Source: Dermanyssus gallinae (Eukaryota; Arthropoda; Arachnida; Mesostigmata; Dermanyssidae). Taken from it: a DNA stretch of 64,000 nt. The translations under genes were made by a program, and so were the position numbers. Below, in pieces: positions 1-11,972 of the stretch; the first letter of the stretch is position 1; every line of letters starts with the position of its first letter. The notes under the pieces are model-generated. The model worked only from the letters and a program-made list of their open reading frames with translations, was not told where the DNA came from and ran no database searches. The stretch lies in contig QVRM01006843.1 in NCBI GenBank assembly GCA_003439945.1, positions 95,540-159,539 on the forward strand, in the 5' to 3' direction.

Positions 1-433
1 CGTCACACCATTGTTCCATTTATCGTACAATACGCTTCCCCATCCTAGCCAGACGCATCCGTTGCATCGCCGTCGTAGCACATAGTACGCAAGCTAAACT
101 GTCCAAATACGACAGACTGAATTCACTGTCTCCCAACCGCGACGTCGCTTAACTTAGCCGCCGCTCACCGACACACCAAAATGCCAAACAAAAGCCTTTG
201 CCGAAAAAAGAAAAATTGTTGTAAATATTCACCTTATTTTTAAATATATGAATTGACTGCAGAGAAGAATTGACAACACTATCTACTTATCTTCAGTCTA
301 TTGCGGTTTATTCGTGCTGGCTCAACGACGCACATAACGTTTTCTCTCCAAGCATTTTTTTTTATATAAGCAATCCTGGCCGAATGGTTTAGCCCAAAAA
401 ATGACGGCGCTGCCAGGAATGCTATGCTCGACA

Positions 434-436
<3 letters not shown>

Positions 437-485
<49 letters not shown>
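437..485. repeat. (TA)n microsatellite
   Basis: Uninterrupted TA run of about 49 bases near the left edge; the flanks (1-436 and 490-660) hold no gene I recognise. Confidence 0.95.
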
Positions 486-487
<2 letters not shown>

Positions 488-663
488 ACAAATTAGTTAA
501 ACTGTATATATAAAATGGCCTGCGTGTGTGTAATAATAAAGATCTTTCTAAGGGATTAAACAACCACAATTTAACTTATCGTTACTTAAACAAAATACGT
601 AATAATTTGTATAGATAGTAGTCAATAGCATTTCGGGAATATCTATATCGTAGACTAGATACT

Positions 664-850
664 CGTTGAGCCCGGGAACGTGGTGGGTGCATTCGCCTCC
701 GCCTCGCGACCGGAGGAGACGCATAGGTGCGCGGGTTCGAGCCCCATCGTTGCCCCACATTTATATTTATGGCGAGGGGGTCCGTCTGTGAAGCAACGCG
801 AAAAGCAGTATCGTGGACGGTAAATCTTGGCTGAGAGTCAGCCCGAAAAG
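664..850 (+). mobile_element. tRNA-derived SINE, copy 1
   Basis: Starts gagcccggg, contains a pol III B-box-like GGGTTCGAGCCCC at 733-745 and ends cttggctgag-gtcagcccgaaaa. The same ~180-bp unit recurs at least five more times in the window. The head resembles a tRNA (A-box-like ggcgtggtgg region upstream of the B box); the body (gtccgtctgtgaagcaacgc ... cgtggacg) is not tRNA-like. Confidence 0.75.
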
Positions 851-859
851 ACCAGATAC

Positions 860-1689
860 TCACTGCTCGGAAAAGCACGCCATCACTGCCGTATACTCGT
901 GATATATGACCCTGAATTGAAACAAATTTTTGCTGCTCTAGCTTGTGGTGCCTATATATATATATATATATATATAAATATAAAGACTTTTTTACTTAGA
1001 ACCTGCGTTACAATATTCCAAATTGTCCCTCTGAAGAAAAACTATTTTCATTCTAGCATGTGAAAGAATTGTAAGGTTGGCTATATGAAGTAATGTTTTA
1101 AGACATTTTTTCAAACAACAAGAGTATATTCATATATATCCAACGAGTTTATTTTTTAGCCGCTATTATTTGAGACGCTTGGGAGACCCAGCCCTGAAGC
1201 ATGCCCGCTTTTCCAGATGATTAGCAAACGAATCGAAATGGCGATTTGTGTTACAACTTCATATAGCTACAGGCTTGTGCGAAGCATATGTGTAAGTTAC
1301 ATTAAGATTTTATACATTATCACCGTAGTATCTTGTGTTATTACAATTATTTATCTATGGATTGTGTTCTTTATACAGTTTACATAATTGTGGTTTATTC
1401 AGACGCGAGTAAGGTTAGATAGTGCCTTCTCACAGTGTTTTGTGAATTGATTTAGCGATATAAGTGTCCTAATGTCACTAGGCAACTTGTTCAACAGGGT
1501 GGCACCTAAATTGCAGAGTGCAAACCTTGATTTTGTAGTTATGGCCGAGGAGACAATCAGCAAGTGAGATGCCGAGCCTCGGGTGTTTTGGGCTCATGCA
1601 GATTCGATAAGGCCAACTAGGTTAGAACGGTGACCAAGAAGAATACGTTTTATTTCGACAACTATGGTACATTTAATTAGGTATCTGAG
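860..1689. other. No gene recognised
   Basis: AT-rich sequence with a short TA run at 953-975. Nothing coding or repeated elsewhere was recognised. Confidence 0.4.
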
Positions 1690-2480
1690 AGTTCATTATA
1701 TTGTTCTATTGTTATTGGGACGTTGTGGGAAACCTAAGACGAAGCAAAGTGCCCTTTTCTGAAGCAGATGAAGCGTAGTTATATAACACGCATAAGAAAG
1801 ACCGTACACCTCCAGATTATATGTAAGGTGGCTTTGTACATACGCGTGGTACAATGCCGTGAGGCATTGGCGGGGGAGGATTTTGCGAGTGCGGTATACG
1901 GCGGCTACGCCACTAACCATTTTTTCCTGACATGTTTTGCATGCGCCTGGAACGTCAGATGTTCGTTAAGAACAAAACCCAGGAACTTTTTGGCCAATTA
2001 GTGTACAGGCCGTTATTTCTGAAACATTGAGATAGCTTTTTAATATCCTCACGAATCATTGCCTCGACCTGTTGGGGGGAGTCGCCCACAAACGAGCCGT
2101 TGTTTCGTCAGCAAATAAGGTCAGTTTAGCATGTTTTGGAATATTAAAAATATCGGTAACAAGCATATTAAATAAGAGCGGACTTCTGGTGCCCTTTCCT
2201 TGAGCCATTTCAATTGATATGTTTTCTATACGAGAAAGGGATTGTCTAATTTGGACAACTTGGAGTCTTTCAGAGACGATTGAGCGCACCCACCATATAC
2301 AATTTTTATTTTCCGCTCGATAAGTAGAGAGTTTTGTTTGAAAAAATGTCTAGATCCGCCGTATCAAACGCACTTCGAAGGCCAACAAATACAGCTACAG
2401 TCTTCTTTAATTGTACCTGTTGTCGTATTTCTTTGACAAATCCATCATAGGCACAACCTTCCCGACCAAATTGCCTACCA
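1690..2480 (-). pseudogene. Degenerate LINE reverse transcriptase fragment
   Basis: Read on the minus strand. Around 2330-2450 it shows a palm segment like VAVFVGLRSAFDTAD (family AFDTVDH), then at 2056-2289 a segment with SPLLFNMLVTDIF and LFADETT (family LFADDTT, the second Asp replaced by Glu). After a frameshift near 1930 come FLGFVLNEHLTF and a thumb-like region (1696-1920) with LPRQCLTALYHAYV and LLQKRALCF. This order matches jockey/CR1-type LINEs. At least two frameshifts and the mutated catalytic motif make it inactive. Confidence 0.75.
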
Positions 2481-2764
2481 TGTTATATACCACGTTATGT
2501 CCTTCGATAAAACCTCTATGGATACAATGAATTGATATGTGTATATATGAATATAATCTCTATGCATACAATGAACTGAATATACGTTTTACTTTGATCG
2601 TTTGATCGTGAAACTTTTTTCGTTTTACTTTGATCAAAATGGAGGCTCTTCTATGCGCTCCGTTTATAATTGTTCCTTTCTAATGTTGGTTTTCATCCGC
2701 CATTTCATTTTTCGTCGGCTCACGCTTTCGGCTCGTTGTCTTTCTAGTTCGTTTTTCCTTCTCA

Positions 2765-3760
2765 TTATCCTGCCCACCAGTCTGATACCCGGCTTCCATT
2801 AAACGCATCCTCGAGCATAGATCTGTTCTTCTTCCTTCGTATTCGTTCTTCTATCATTCTGGGCCATGGTATCAACCTTGCTATCGCAATAATGGCCGTT
2901 GTCTCGACAGTCCTATATGCACTAACGATTCGTATTGCCAGTTTTCGTTGCGCTCTCAGGAGTCTTGTGCCTCTTGAATTCCTTAGCACTTGGTCCACGC
3001 GGTGAGGCGACGTACAGTACAGTAGACTGCACCACTAAGGCGAAAAGTCCTCTTTTGCCCTCAGCCTCTCAGCCCTCCGCGTGTTCTCGGCAGGATCTTA
3101 GCTAGGCTATTTGCCAGCTTTTCCGCCTTTGCGGACACTTTGTCGATGTGCACGTTGCCAGAGAGGGCCGTGTCTACGTCACACCCAGATATCGGGCAAA
3201 CCTGTTGATCTTATGGTCACGCCGTTAAGAGCTAAGCGAATGTTTTCGTGTCCCTTGCGGCCCTTGAGAAGAATGGCCTCGTTTTTTCGGGCGCTAGCTC
3301 GAGGTCGCGTTCAACCAACCGGTGTTTACATTATCGATGACTGCTTGTGCTTTAGCTTGCAGCGTCTCCGCCTCCGCGAGATGGCGAGGCCGTTTGGGTA
3401 ATCTAGTGTCTGTACGCCCTCCAGTCTGCCGAGCCTCAGTACGGCGTCATATACCATGTTTCACAGCGAGTTGAAGACACTGTGAACCGAAAAAGGACGA
3501 CCGCGCAGAGCTCCTTGGACCATTGGTTCTCTTCCTTGTCTTTCCGCCTTCTGTAGAACTAGGTCAAAGGCCATTTCCGCCGATAGCCTTTTGTGGAAGC
3601 TAAATTGCCTGTCTGAGAGAGCTTCGCGTTTTTCCAAATCCGCCGTTAGCCTCATGTGTATGACTGTTTCAAGTGCTTCGGCCAAAATATCCAGAAAACA
3701 TATTGGGCGGTACGATTATTGGGCAGCTTTCCTAGCTTTTCTATAAGAGCCAGGGTAGCC
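2765..3760 (-). pseudogene. R1-type LINE reverse transcriptase fragment
   Basis: On the minus strand from 3760 downward: SYRPICFLD, then ALSDRQFSFHKR (family LSDxQFGFRKGRST), a region like ILLKGRKGHENIRLALNG near 3200-3290, then KVSAKAEKLANSLAKILP near 3110-3150 and SAYRTVET near 2900. This order is typical of R1-clade LINEs from RT finger to connection domain. Several frameshifts and stops are present, and the piece is separate from the LINE fragment at 4690-4940, which would lie in the wrong order for one element. Confidence 0.75.
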
Positions 3761-4689
3761 TTTTTCCACGGCACTGGGTAAATTCCCTTTCTCAAGATTT
3801 GATCCACGATATGTTTGAATATTTACAGTTGCTCTTGGAGATGATTGTTCACCACTTCAAGTAATCAAGGTTCGTATATGGTTTCCCCCATATGTTGTCT
3901 TTCACTTTGTCGCAGCTCTCTCTATTTTCTTTCTATACTTAGCTTCCTCTATTTTATTTCTTTACTTATTTTGGTAGTCCTTGTGAGGGCATTTCCTGCG
4001 ACTTAGGGCTCCTCCCATGCTTTTCCGCTCCTGTTATTTTCCTTGTAGCACGGGTGTGCATCCGCCGCGCCGCATGGCATCCACCCGCGGATCTGCTATT
4101 TTTTTTGTTTCACCAGTATTTGGGTCGGGGATACCTGCGAGGCACGCCCCGCCGATAAGACGAGGCCTCCTCGCATGCTCTCCGTAATACCAGTACTACA
4201 TCCTCAGGTCGGAAGTGTCTGCGTGGGCCGAGGAGTATTTGTCCTTCCGTTCTTATATAAACGCGAAGTTTGCTGAAATTAATTTTGCAAGCATGCCATG
4301 CTTCCCGGCGTATGTTTCCCACCTGATTTTGGGCAGAAGGCCATCGTTAAGGAGTGTATTGCTCAGCTGCGCTAGTCACTCAGACATCAACAGCAGCACC
4401 AACAACTACAACATCACAACAAAAAATCCTAATTTCTTCATAGCAACTTTCATAACTTTTAGCTCATAGGAAACCGAGGGATTTATTACCGCTGCGGGTA
4501 AGTATTCTTCTGATTCTCTCCTCCGCGTGATTCTAAAAACCGATTCCGGATGACGGGGTTGTTAGCTTCAGATATGTCAAACTGGTGACGGGTATCGAAT
4601 TGTACTTCTCTCGCCTGAAGCGAACCCCTTTGGCTGGTCAGCCTTATTTCCCGTCCGCCGACGAAGGTTCATAGCAACTAATTTACCCC

Positions 4690-4940
4690 AGTCGACAACT
4701 TTTTGTCATACATGATTCTGGCAAGACTATATACGATTTGATTTACTCTAAAAAGGCTAACGCCCAAGATCACAATATCGTCTGCATACATTACCAGTCT
4801 AGCGCGTCCCCCGATACAAGCCTAGCATTTTTCGATAAATTCCTTGACAACATTGAAAATAATTTTGTTTAGTATTTTTTTATTGACTATTATGCTTTAG
4901 CATATTGGGCAACAATTTGCGTCTTTGTGCCCCTTCTTCG
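4690..4940 (-). pseudogene. LINE RT fragment with YADD box
   Basis: The minus strand reads NKIIFNVVKEFIEKC, then RARLVMYADDIVILG, with the catalytic YADD encoded at 4777-4788. The surrounding pattern is that of LINE palm domains. Stops flank it on both sides, and nothing of the finger or thumb domains is convincing nearby, so this is an isolated remnant. Confidence 0.7.
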
Positions 4941-5726
4941 ACAGAGATGATCCGTATAGTGTATAGTGTTCCATCTCTCTCTGTATAGTGTTCCAGTTTT
5001 TTGCTTACTATTGCCAAAAATATTCTTTCGAAGTAGCGCTTTATATTTATTACATTTAATAGCTATCCGTCTAGAGTGCAAATACATCTGTGCACACACT
5101 TACACATGAAATGCTACTAAAGTTTTAAAAAGTCTGCCACTATGGCGTTGTGGAAACTCAACTTCACAGTATACTTATTTACATGATTCCTGATATCGGC
5201 CGGGCAATAACGAGTTAGTCCGTTAATCGAGAGTGCTGTGAGAAAATACCAGGGTGCCTACTCTACTCATTGAACTGATAGCAGTGGATGTTGCTGTACC
5301 TAAACGCGCGATTCAACTACAGGAAGCTGTCGATTGTATTTTGTAGAGCGGTTACGTAGCGTCACCTGGGTATGCAATCTGCGACGAAAACGTCGACTCG
5401 AAGGTCAGAGTGTACACAATTGTTGTATGCTGTTTCAACTAATCAAGACCATACGTGCGGTATTCCGCTGCAATTGAAGCGATACAGTTGTGTATAATTT
5501 GTTCAATTTGTTTTTTCTTATTTGATTGCGCCACATGCTTCTGAAAGTAAATTATGGCTTTGGGCCTTTGAATATATATACAAATAAATATATATATATA
5601 TTCGAGAGTCATCTTGTGAGTCTCACAGAAAACTAGTAGAAGACACAAGCTTAAAATGTTTTTTTTTGCATTTTTTAGCGCAGTCTGAGTAGAACTCTAA
5701 ACACTTAGTTAGTTAAAAAGTGGGCC

Positions 5727-5728
<2 letters not shown>
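4941..5728. other. No gene recognised
   Basis: AT-rich, with short TA runs (about 5573-5600). A minus-strand frame at 4890-5099 continues from the YADD LINE fragment but has no clear LINE motif. Confidence 0.4.

Positions 5729-5767
<39 letters not shown>
5729..5767. repeat. (TA)n left of foldback copy A
   Basis: TA run ending exactly at the left terminus of the foldback element. Confidence 0.95.
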
Positions 5768-5770
<3 letters not shown>

Positions 5771-6669
5771 GGTCATTCATATCGTTATGTACTTATTTCG
5801 AGGTTTGATAGAACTCGGCAAGAAAATAATTTTTTCCAATGGAGGGAGGACGCGGAAACGTCTTGTTTAGGAGAGAGAGTAAAATTTATAAAAGTAGTTA
5901 TTCTGCCTTTTTTTCTACATAGTTGTGTGAAATCTACTTTTGCGGGAGAACCAACGCATGAAGGAACCGATTACACCGGCGTGTTTGAAGGAAAATTCTG
6001 CACAACGGAAGACACTTCACTAGCTTGCACAGCGAAAAGCGAATAACCAGATTGAGGAAAATCATAAAAAGTCGATATGTTGTTATATCTTACGTTAACG
6101 CTTTTTCGTGACAAAATCGTAAAATGTTTCCATTACGATCAAAAATGTATGTCTAAGAGACCACTCTCTTAGACAACTTGCACGTAAAACATAACAACTA
6201 TGACTATCGAAAAAGCTTAGTTACTTGAGAACTACGTAACGCAGCACCATCACTTTGATACGAAAATGGTGGGCATTAAATTTCTATTGCTATTCCGTGA
6301 GAGTGGTCTTTTGGACGTACAATTTCGTCATAATCAAAAATTTTTACTATTTTTCATGAAAAGGCGTTAACGTAACATATCGACTTTTTATGACTCTCCT
6401 TAATCTGGCTATTCGCTTTTCGCTACACAACCTAGTGAAGAGTCTTTCGTGTGCAGAATTTTCCTCGGTTCCTTCATGCGTTACCTGGTTCTCCCGCAAA
6501 CGAAGATTTCGCACAACTATGTAGGAGAAAAAAGGCAAAAAAACTACTTTTATAAACTTTACTCTCTCTCCTAAACAAGACGTTTCCGCGTCCTCCTTCC
6601 ATTGGGAAAAATTATTTTCTTGCCGAGTTACCAAACCTCGAATAAAGTACATTACAATATGAATGACTT

Positions 6670-6671
<2 letters not shown>
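5768..6671. mobile_element. Foldback DNA element, copy A (long inverted arms, TA-flanked)
   Basis: About 904 bp. The first ~400 bases recur as an inverted copy at the other end; both termini read CA-N-N-GTCATTCATAT and both are immediately flanked by TA inside (TA)n arrays. A spacer of about 125 bp lies between the arms (about 6175-6300). There is no transposase; open frames in it are the same arm read in different copies. Structure and TA flanks suggest a non-autonomous Tc1/mariner-superfamily element. Confidence 0.8.
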
Positions 6672-6735
<64 letters not shown>

Positions 6736-6780
6736 AACAATATGAATGACATTGTATATATATATATACCTGTATATATA
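6672..6780. repeat. (TA)n right of foldback copy A
   Basis: TA run beginning exactly at the right terminus. A second small block (aatatgaatgacattg, 6739-6754) repeats the element's terminal sequence and is itself followed by TA, which suggests a nested remnant of another end. Confidence 0.9.
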
Positions 6781-8181
6781 GCGCCGTGCTTGGTTTGAAA
6801 AAATCCAGCTGATCTGACCCAGCTCCTGACGATTGCCAACAGAGAGATATACAAAACAAAAGTTGGAGTTCCTTATACGTAAGTACAGCTAAACCCGTGT
6901 GAGGAGTAACTCGAGGCGTTTGAGCTGCGCTAATTGCACACGTCGCTCAGTTCTGTACCGAAACCGTAATTAGTATACATGTTCCTCTAAGAGTGCTAAT
7001 AGTATATTCTATATATACACTACATCCTAAAAAAATGCTAGAGAACAGGACAAGCTGTTTGCTAGGAGGCAAAATAAATTAAGCTGTAACTAAGCTTATT
7101 ATTGTACCAATAATAACATGTCACCTGGCTCGTGAAAACCTTCAGTTCGGCGAAATGAATGGCAATAACTAACGATTATTTTATTTTTTATTAAGATTAA
7201 CTGGTAAAATGCATAATGCCCACCAATCGACGTTATTAAAGCCACGGAGATTACGTTACCATTGACTGTTAAGCGCACCATGTTTATCTACGCTCTAGTT
7301 CATCGCATTCTGGGATTACGATTGTCCTCATGATGTGTAAGTCTGTATTAATCTCAGCCATTTGCTCCTCGTGCTGCCCTATAACTATACTGACACTGCC
7401 GTATAACTACACCGATAATACTTTCGGGAAGATATACTACAATAATGCATATATATATATATATATAATTTTACTCGCACCATTTCTAACTAGGGTTGCT
7501 TAAGCTAGTAGAGCGTAGTAAGATTCAATTAAATTTAATTACCAGGTTTCTTCAATAAGAAATTAAAACTTTGAATCTGAACGTTGAAACAATGGTGACC
7601 ACGATGGTGGCATCTCGATTGGCGAGCTCGTCCTTCTTTATTTGGCAGTTGGACTATAGCAGTCATCCAACAACAACCACAAACTTACTGATTTTTTGTC
7701 AGCGTTGCATTGGTTATATCATATGTAGTGGCCATATGTTGTAGCAAGCGCAATAGTGGTAAGACGAATTTAATGCCGCGTGTAATTCGTCAATTCAGTT
7801 GTTTATCGCTCTCTGTCTGTTTTCTCTCTCTCTCTCTCTCTCGGCTTTTGTTTTTATGTATTGGCACGTTAACTGACATCACGGTTTAAGCACACAGTAA
7901 TCCGGATTAGTTGCGAGCATAGAGGGGCGTGATTCCGGCGCCGAATTTATACATATATATATATAAAAGTGCGTTGGAGTCAGTCAGCTGTGCCAAAGAT
8001 GGCAGTTGCGAAGACACTAAATAGAAACAATAGGTCTTAACCGGGAGCTTTGCTAACTATGTTTATGGCACAAAATCAGTACTAAGATAGGAGACTAGCC
8101 CTTATCTAGCTTGGGTTAATCAGAGCTCGGATCCCGGTTACAGAGTTATTATTTTGCGCGTAGTATTTAGGTGACACAACG
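6781..8181. other. No gene recognised
   Basis: Unique-looking, moderately AT-rich sequence with short TA runs (7447-7466, 7950-7965) and a (CT)n run (7826-7841). No supported feature. Confidence 0.4.
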
Positions 8182-8433
8182 TTACAACACCCAGCTGATC
8201 TGGCTGCGATAGACTTTAGTCCTACAAATTTCGCACTTCTGCGGGTCCATGTAGACTTGCACAGGTGTCATCAGCCAAGAAGCAGGTTCGTCTAGGGTTT
8301 CGTCCACAACTGATAAGCATGTAGCCACAATACTTTGCGTACCGATCAACTGCCTCTGATTCAACTTGACTGTATACGCATCTCCCGCGTTATCAGAAAC
8401 TGAGAACAAGACAACTAAGGACACCAAGATCAC
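8182..8433 (-). other. Unidentified open frame, 83 codons
   Basis: Starts MILVSLVVLFSVSDNAGDAY, a signal-peptide-like hydrophobic N-terminus, and ends with a CEICRTK segment. In an alternative view ttgttctcag within it is a splice acceptor, so it could be a last exon on the same strand as the frame at 8688-9014. No family recognised. Confidence 0.18.
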
Positions 8434-8687
8434 GCCATAAGGCGTTCCACATGTCCAACGAGGCCCAAGGGCCCTTTAGCGGAGACTGGCTTAATGGAGG
8501 CTAGCCCTACTCTCGCCTCAGCTCGGTTCCATACTGGAATATAAATCATGCCACATCGTGCGTGCGCACTAAGGACAGGCGTCTCCACGGCTTATAAGCA
8601 TTTTTTAAATGAAAAGTACGTGCAGAGGCCGTAGATTTCATCATGTCATGTGCATGGAGAGGCCGTAGGCATTATACATGAATGTTC

Positions 8688-9014
8688 TTAATGATGCACT
8701 GGATACCCTGTGTAGCCAATCGCATGTTTTGCAGAAGTTGTCTTAAGCCGAGCCCTACTAGAGTCATTGTCGGCTTGATCAGTAAGTAAACGAGCATGTT
8801 GATCGGCTAGCAGGGCCGACAATTCACTCAGAGATGTAATGTATTTTGGTGAAATTCCAAGAACCTCAACCAAACTGCTCGTGACTTGATCTTGCATGGA
8901 GGTGAATTCGAGCTGACCGAACTGGATAAGGAGGTCGCAAACTCTACCTAAAACCTGATGGGTGGCAGCAACTATCGCAGGGAGTGCCAAAAATTGCCGA
9001 GTCAAGTAAGCCAA
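8688..9014 (-). other. Unidentified open frame, 108 codons
   Basis: A non-repetitive frame starting MAYLTRQFLALPAIV, with predicted-helix-like composition (LSELSALLADQHARLL) and no low complexity, unlike most open frames here. I recognise no family. It could be a diverged exon, a mobile-element remnant or chance. Confidence 0.2.
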
Positions 9015-9987
9015 GGCTCTTCTTGGCTTATATGCAATGTAGACCCCCTGCGTTTTCTCTGCATAATATTTCCCGTTATTATCACGTTAAATCTGAAATA
9101 AATTGTAAATATTTTCCACAAACCGGCTTTATTTTTACCGGTATTAAATTACCAGAGCACGTACATATCATTGGAGCCTGCCGCTCTCCCGTACGGAACG
9201 ATGATGATACGTAAACCGCCGAGTCTGGAAAAAACATAATTCGGGAAGGGTTGGGTTTAACACGGTGCTCAGCTAAAACAGCGGATTCCCGTGCGGATCT
9301 AAGGTTATTTTTATATCAACAATGCTATTTGTCAGCTCTCTAGAAACACGATGCGACCGCTACGGCACGCAAGTTTATCATTTTTAAATACACATTTTTC
9401 TGCATTGGCTCTTGTATGACCGCTGGGGTATTCCTCATGTGAATAAAGATCGAGCTGATGGTTTGTTTTATCATATTTATTTGCCATTCTGGGTCTCCGG
9501 CAGGGTGCCCGCTTTATAAGTTCTCTCTCCAAGGACTTCTTCCAACACACGATTCTTATTTTCAGCCATCCTTCTAATCTTGTTTGCTCGAAACTCCATT
9601 CAGCACAGATCAGGCAAAATTTTCTAAAATTGGACAATAGTAGGAAATCAACAATCATTTGCAAAGAACGTAGGCATCGAAACGTTATCCATATGAGCAC
9701 AACGTGAACCATCTTTTGTTGAATTTGTTATTTCGGCCATTTTCGCTTATGATGGCAAACTACTGCTCCAATTAAGCTTAGCAGGCATAGCCGTCACTGA
9801 ATCTTTAGACTGTCCTATCCAGCTCTAAGGGATCATATGCGGTTCCGACAGTGTATACCGCAAAAATGCGGTCAAAACAACACAAAGTCAACAGTTGCAG
9901 AGGTCGTGAGATGCAGAAACAGAAGGTCAATCTTTGCCAATAGTCCAGATTAACTGATGTGAAGCTGAGTACACCATTGACTTCTGC

Positions 9988-10033
<46 letters not shown>

Positions 10034-10789
10034 AAGTAATACGACGTTTGTTTATTATACGTACGTGCTTGTAAAACGTTATACTGCAACCTGCTCTCTT
10101 TCCATATTATATTTAATTTATCTCGTTTTTCGTTTAATGCACTCTTTACGAAATCGAACATCTCTGTGGTCTCGGCGCAACGTTTACATAGCGTGAACTG
10201 GACGTCAGAGGGTCAATAACTGGCTTGTAGCTCGTGTCTCTATAAATTTCGACCACAGGAGATGATACTAACTAATGTAGTAACATTTGCTGGGTACAAT
10301 TACAACATTTACAAATATTGCAATTCTATGCGTTTAAATTTCGGAGGATTAAGGAAAAAGCATCTCTGAACGCAATAACCCCAGTCTCACAGATCAAAAC
10401 TGTCACAATAAGTGCCCTACATAAGTCTATTAAGCCAAAAACATTCTATAGGTGCCACTAAGGATGGAGGGCTGGAAATGGCGTTTAGTCTTGTACCCTA
10501 AAAACCCGGAGCAGACGACCACTCATGCATTGCTCCATGGGGAGGTTATACGGCGCAGTGTCCAGTATGCTGATTTCGGGTTATAAACCTTCGCAACAAC
10601 CGCAGGGCCCCTAAAGCTTACGATCTAGCGTCTCAATTTGCAGTTGAAAATAACAAAGGGACCTTACCACTCTTCATGACACTATAACACAGCTTTTTTA
10701 AGATTCCACGCTAACAACAACATCTCTTCCATCGAGGTACTCCCCACAAGATCATCTCCACTTCAGTTGGATAAGGCACACACCTCTCT
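9015..10789. other. No gene recognised
   Basis: Contains a 126-codon minus-strand frame (9332-9712) without a recognisable domain, and the (TA)n at 9990. Otherwise nothing. Confidence 0.35.
9990..10031. repeat. (TA)n microsatellite
   Basis: Uninterrupted TA run of about 42 bases in the region upstream of AGFG; no mobile element recognised on either side. Confidence 0.93.
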
Positions 10790-11175
10790 TTCATTATCAC
10801 TTCCGACCTTGCGATCTACTCAGTGTATATTTCTCCGAACTTCACCTTACAGGAATGCAAGGATTTCCTCAACGAACTTGACCTAGCATGTGCACCCAGG
10901 GTCAGCGGAAGACAACTGTGGGAGGGACTTCAATGCAGCTTACAGTCGTTGGAGGAGCAGCTCTTCATCAATAAAAAAAAGAGATCCTTTTAGAATGGGC
11001 AGCCCTGACAGATCTCCAACTTTTGAACATTCCGGATTATACCTTTGGAAACGGCTGGAACTCATTTTTCGAGGAGATCGAAGAGAACCTTCGGGAGAAC
11101 CAAAGGAGTACAGTGTCGTGCGTAACAAAATGCACGGCGCGCAGCCGCCGCATCCCATAGAGCTTTGCTGATAGA
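10790..11175 (+). pseudogene. R1-type LINE endonuclease (APE) fragment
   Basis: Reading across frames: IYSVYISPNFTLQECKDFL near 10815-10880, then GRDFNAAYSRWRS at about 10920-10960 (family GGDFNAKHxxWGS, the EEP nuclease motif), then EWAALTDLQLLN near 11000. These are consecutive blocks of the apurinic-type endonuclease at the N-terminus of R1-clade LINE ORF2. Frameshifts separate the blocks, and no RT follows. Confidence 0.65.
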
Positions 11176-11903
11176 TAGACATTATAGTTTATAAACCATA
11201 TCGCTGAAAATCAGCAACCATGTTGTCACGGAAATTATTAAGGAAGCTCTAAATATGTCACCTATTTTCTTGTTAAGAGTTCACTCTAAACACTTCTGAC
11301 CTAAAAAGATGACATGATACATATCAGGCAAATAAATTCATTCACCCGTGACTGCGTTCTACCCGCAAAGACCCCGGTCGCCGCCGGTGTTCTTTGAGGC
11401 GATTGTAGACCTTTTCCTCGGGCCAATCTCAATCCAAACGATCGGAATTGTGACCAAACGCAAGTAACACCGGGCCTAAATGCGGTCCCTCCGTAAGCAC
11501 TACGCACACCTTTACAGAACCACCTGCGCCACATCTATTCCGGGTGGAGAGAGGACTGGGGCTTCGCTCTGGAAACCTGAAATGTCATCATCGCCATTGT
11601 GCTTAACCATTTCCAGGTGCTTCCGCTGCACCGTCTTTCAGACGGCGTGGACGCGACAAGAGAGTAAACGTGCTGTAATCACGTGCTGCAAAGAAAGTAG
11701 CTGTATCGTCGACGCTTATTATAGTACCAGTAGCTGCAGGTAATTAAGGAAAATCTATACGCGTTAGCACTAAAGCCAGAAAAATTCATTATTATTATTA
11801 CCTTTTTTATCATGGTGCACCCAGTACGTGGCAAGCGCCGTAACTGACGTCATTGTGTTGGCATCTATTACATGATTACAGTTGTCATGCGAAAGAAGGG
11901 ACT

Positions 11904-11907
<4 letters not shown>

Positions 11908-11950
<43 letters not shown>

Positions 11951-11972
11951 TATATATATGTATTATATATAT
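11908..11972. repeat. (TA)n microsatellite, interrupted
   Basis: TA run broken by two gtat interruptions. Confidence 0.9.

Noticed and set aside
6347..6859. 170-codon open frame on the minus strand
   Set aside because: It is the arm of foldback copy A joined to a poly-(Tyr-Ile) TA repeat; the same peptide appears from other copies because the arm is repeated.
9332..9712. 126-codon minus-strand frame
   Set aside because: No domain recognised, no nearby supporting features, composition compatible with chance in this region.
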